A stretch of 64,000 bases of DNA, taken from the NCBI GenBank assembly GCA_013398015.1, contig VZRR01005733.1, forward strand, positions 27,535 to 91,534, written 5' to 3'. A program made the translations under genes and the position numbers. The DNA is from Oreocharis arfaki. Taxonomy: Eukaryota; Chordata; Aves; Passeriformes; Paramythiidae. The notes beneath the pieces were generated by a model. That model worked only from the letters and a program-made list of their open reading frames with translations. It did no database searches and was not told the origin of the DNA. Shown one piece after another: positions 58,801-61,800 of this stretch (position 1 is its first letter; each line of letters starts with the position of its first letter).

Positions 58801-61800
58801 TAAGCCTTCTTCCACTCTCTAGGTCCATTATGACTTTGGTCTGAGGAACATCCTTTCAGTACTGAGGACTCTTGGAACTCAAAAGAGAGCCAGGCCGACC
58901 GAAGGCGAATTAAGTATTGTCATGAGAGGCTTAAGAGATATGAATCTTTCTAAGCTGGTGAGAATCTAATTTAGTATTTTAGCACTACGTAGAGGCAAGC
59001 CTAATAGATATTTCGTGGGTTTTGTATGAGATCAGAAAAAATTTCAAACATTCTCCTCTTTAAAAATTGAAACATGATAACCTTCATGCTGCCATTAAAC
59101 AGCACAGAGAGTTTATTAGACTTGTAAAGAGTGTTCATTATGCAAACATTCAAATAGATTAATAGTGGCTTACCGGTGCGTGTGACTTCCAGTGTACTGA
59201 CTTGTGCCCAGACTGACCACTGTACCATGAGTAAATTGAATAATGAGTATCCACTAAATCCGACTTTTAAAGGTCTCTTTCCAATATATGCTACAAGTGG
59301 TTTAGAAATCAATTTCATAAATAGATTCCAGTCTCTATGCAGTGGCAAATTTCTTTAAACTCTGAATTTCTCTTTTGCATGGCTTGTGGATGACATTTTC
59401 AAAAAGTTTGTAGCAAGCTCTCCTGTTAGCTGTCCATAAGCATCTGTATTTAGAAAGTACATTATCACTGCTTATTCTTTTAAAACAGAGACTAATTTTG
59501 ATCTGAAACAGTCTTTGGATAACCATTCTTTTAACATTTAATAACATTCTTTTTTCCAGATAGATGAAGATGAGCCTCTGTTTCTCAGTCTGATCAATGA
59601 TCTCTTCCCGGGGTTGCAGCTGGACAGCAGTACCTATGATGAGCTTCAGGCTGCAGTAGCTCATCAGGTTGAAGAGGCAGGATTGGTTAACCATCCACCA
59701 TGGAATCTTAAGCTTGTTCAGGTAAAACTTTTATTTCTAAAAAGTTCTTCACATTCAGGAGTCAGAACGATGTGTTTGTGGCTAAACCACTGTCTTACCC
59801 AAGAACCTGTGGGAAAAACTGAAGGTTGTGTGTGCATCCCACTAAGGAAGACCAATGCAAGGGACTTGCACTGTGGTGCCTGTAGATCTTTGTCCTGGAC
59901 TGATCCAAGCCTTTATTCAGCTTGCAGAGGAAGAACTGTATATGCTTCATCTTACAAGGTTTTGTCACCCAGGAGGACTACCACTGTTTTGTGCCATTCA
60001 GCTCATTCATACTTGTACAGGCAGACTGACACTTCACAGCAAACCTAATGCTAATATGAAAAGACAAATTGAAAATTCAGTAGGGAACTCTCCTGAAACT
60101 AAACCCGTACACAGTTCTGGAGAAAGTGCAGTCCCTATGTTCATTTCCTATACTCAGGTATTTCAGCACTGTAGTGATTAATCACACTTCTCTTGCATTA
60201 ATATTTTGCTACTATTAATTTTTCCTATTGGATAACACAGAAAACCCTTTTTTAAATCTGATCAAACTGTTTTCAGTTGCTTTAAAAATTTGGGCAAGAT
60301 TTAGTTCTGTGAACTGTTTATAGTAAACTTGCTTAGTGCTGAGAGGATCAGGAACTGAAGATAGGTGCTATTCCACAAAACACTAAAATTCAGCAAATGA
60401 ATGCTAAGTTCAATCCTGAGCATATAACTTGTATGTCTAATACATCTTAATCATTACTAAGTGCAAGCAAAAATCTTTCTAAAGCATATATTTGTTTTTG
60501 GTTTGATTTTTTAATTGAAATATTTTATTTTTATTTTGTAATAGTTGTATGAAACTAATTTAGTACGTCATGGGTTGATGACACTTGGACCTAGCGGATC
60601 TGGAAAAACAATGGTCATAACTATATTAATGAAAGCACTCACAGAATGTGGCCAGCCTCACAGGGAAATGCGCATGAACCCCAAAGCTATTACTGCTCCT
60701 CAAATGTTTGGAAAACTAGATGCTGCAACTAATGACTGGACAGATGGAATCTTTTCTACTCTGTGGAGGAAAACACTGAAAACCAAAAAGGGTATGTAAG
60801 TACTTATGTAAATATGCGGCATCATGAAAATTTATCTTGAATGAGGAATTGGAAAAAGCGTATTGAATTCACAAATGTTCATCGTGAGGAAAACTATAGA
60901 GAACAGAGATGAGATTACAGGTCACCTCTTAATAAAGGGCACCAGTTTAAAAATGTATTATTTCACTAGTACATCTACATTTTAAAAAAAGATTGTTTTC
61001 TTGCAACTTCAGTTCTACAGTGTAGATGTGTTACTTGGAAGCTGATAAATTATAAATTAGATTGACTTTTTCTAATGGCACTATCTTTGTAATAATGTTA
61101 TTCCCATGGTTTTACATACATGGATTCCCCGTATTTATATTTCAGTGTTTTAGCATTGGCATATTGAAATTCTTTTCCACAGTGTTTCATTGTGGGTATC
61201 ACAGTTCATTTGTATCTGAAAAAATAAATATATTAGAAAAAGGGAATTCTTCTAGGGAACCTTCCTAGAAGGAGGTTAATTTTAAAAGACGGTTGAATTT
61301 CTGACATTAGAAATGCTTATGTTTTCTCTATTGGAAATTTTCTATATTTCAAATGAAGCCAGAATTCTAAAATTTAATTGCCAAAACTTAGGTATTTACA
61401 TCTGTGTTTATATTTCAAAATAAAAGAAAAACAACGAGATTTTAAGAACAGATGAGTGAGCATAGCTTTCATTAACTTAGGAGGAATTTGTGAATATTCA
61501 ATGTCTCTTGTTTAGCTGCCTGAAGACCCCTTATTTTAGTGACAAAATACTAAATTCCCCAAGCTCCCTGTGCTGCTGGAGTAGGGCTGGGGCAGGAGGA
61601 GGAAGGAGGAAGAGTTAGATTAGGTTGTGAAGAAAGAGGATGAATCTTGGGAAAGAAAACGGAGTGGAGGAAAGGCGTTTGTGGTGTTTGTCTTTGCTTC
61701 TCATCATCCAAATCTATCTTAATTTGCAATAAAAGCAGTCAAGTGATCTCCCTGTCTTTATCTCAACTCGCAATTATTTTCACCTTATTCTCTCCCTCTG

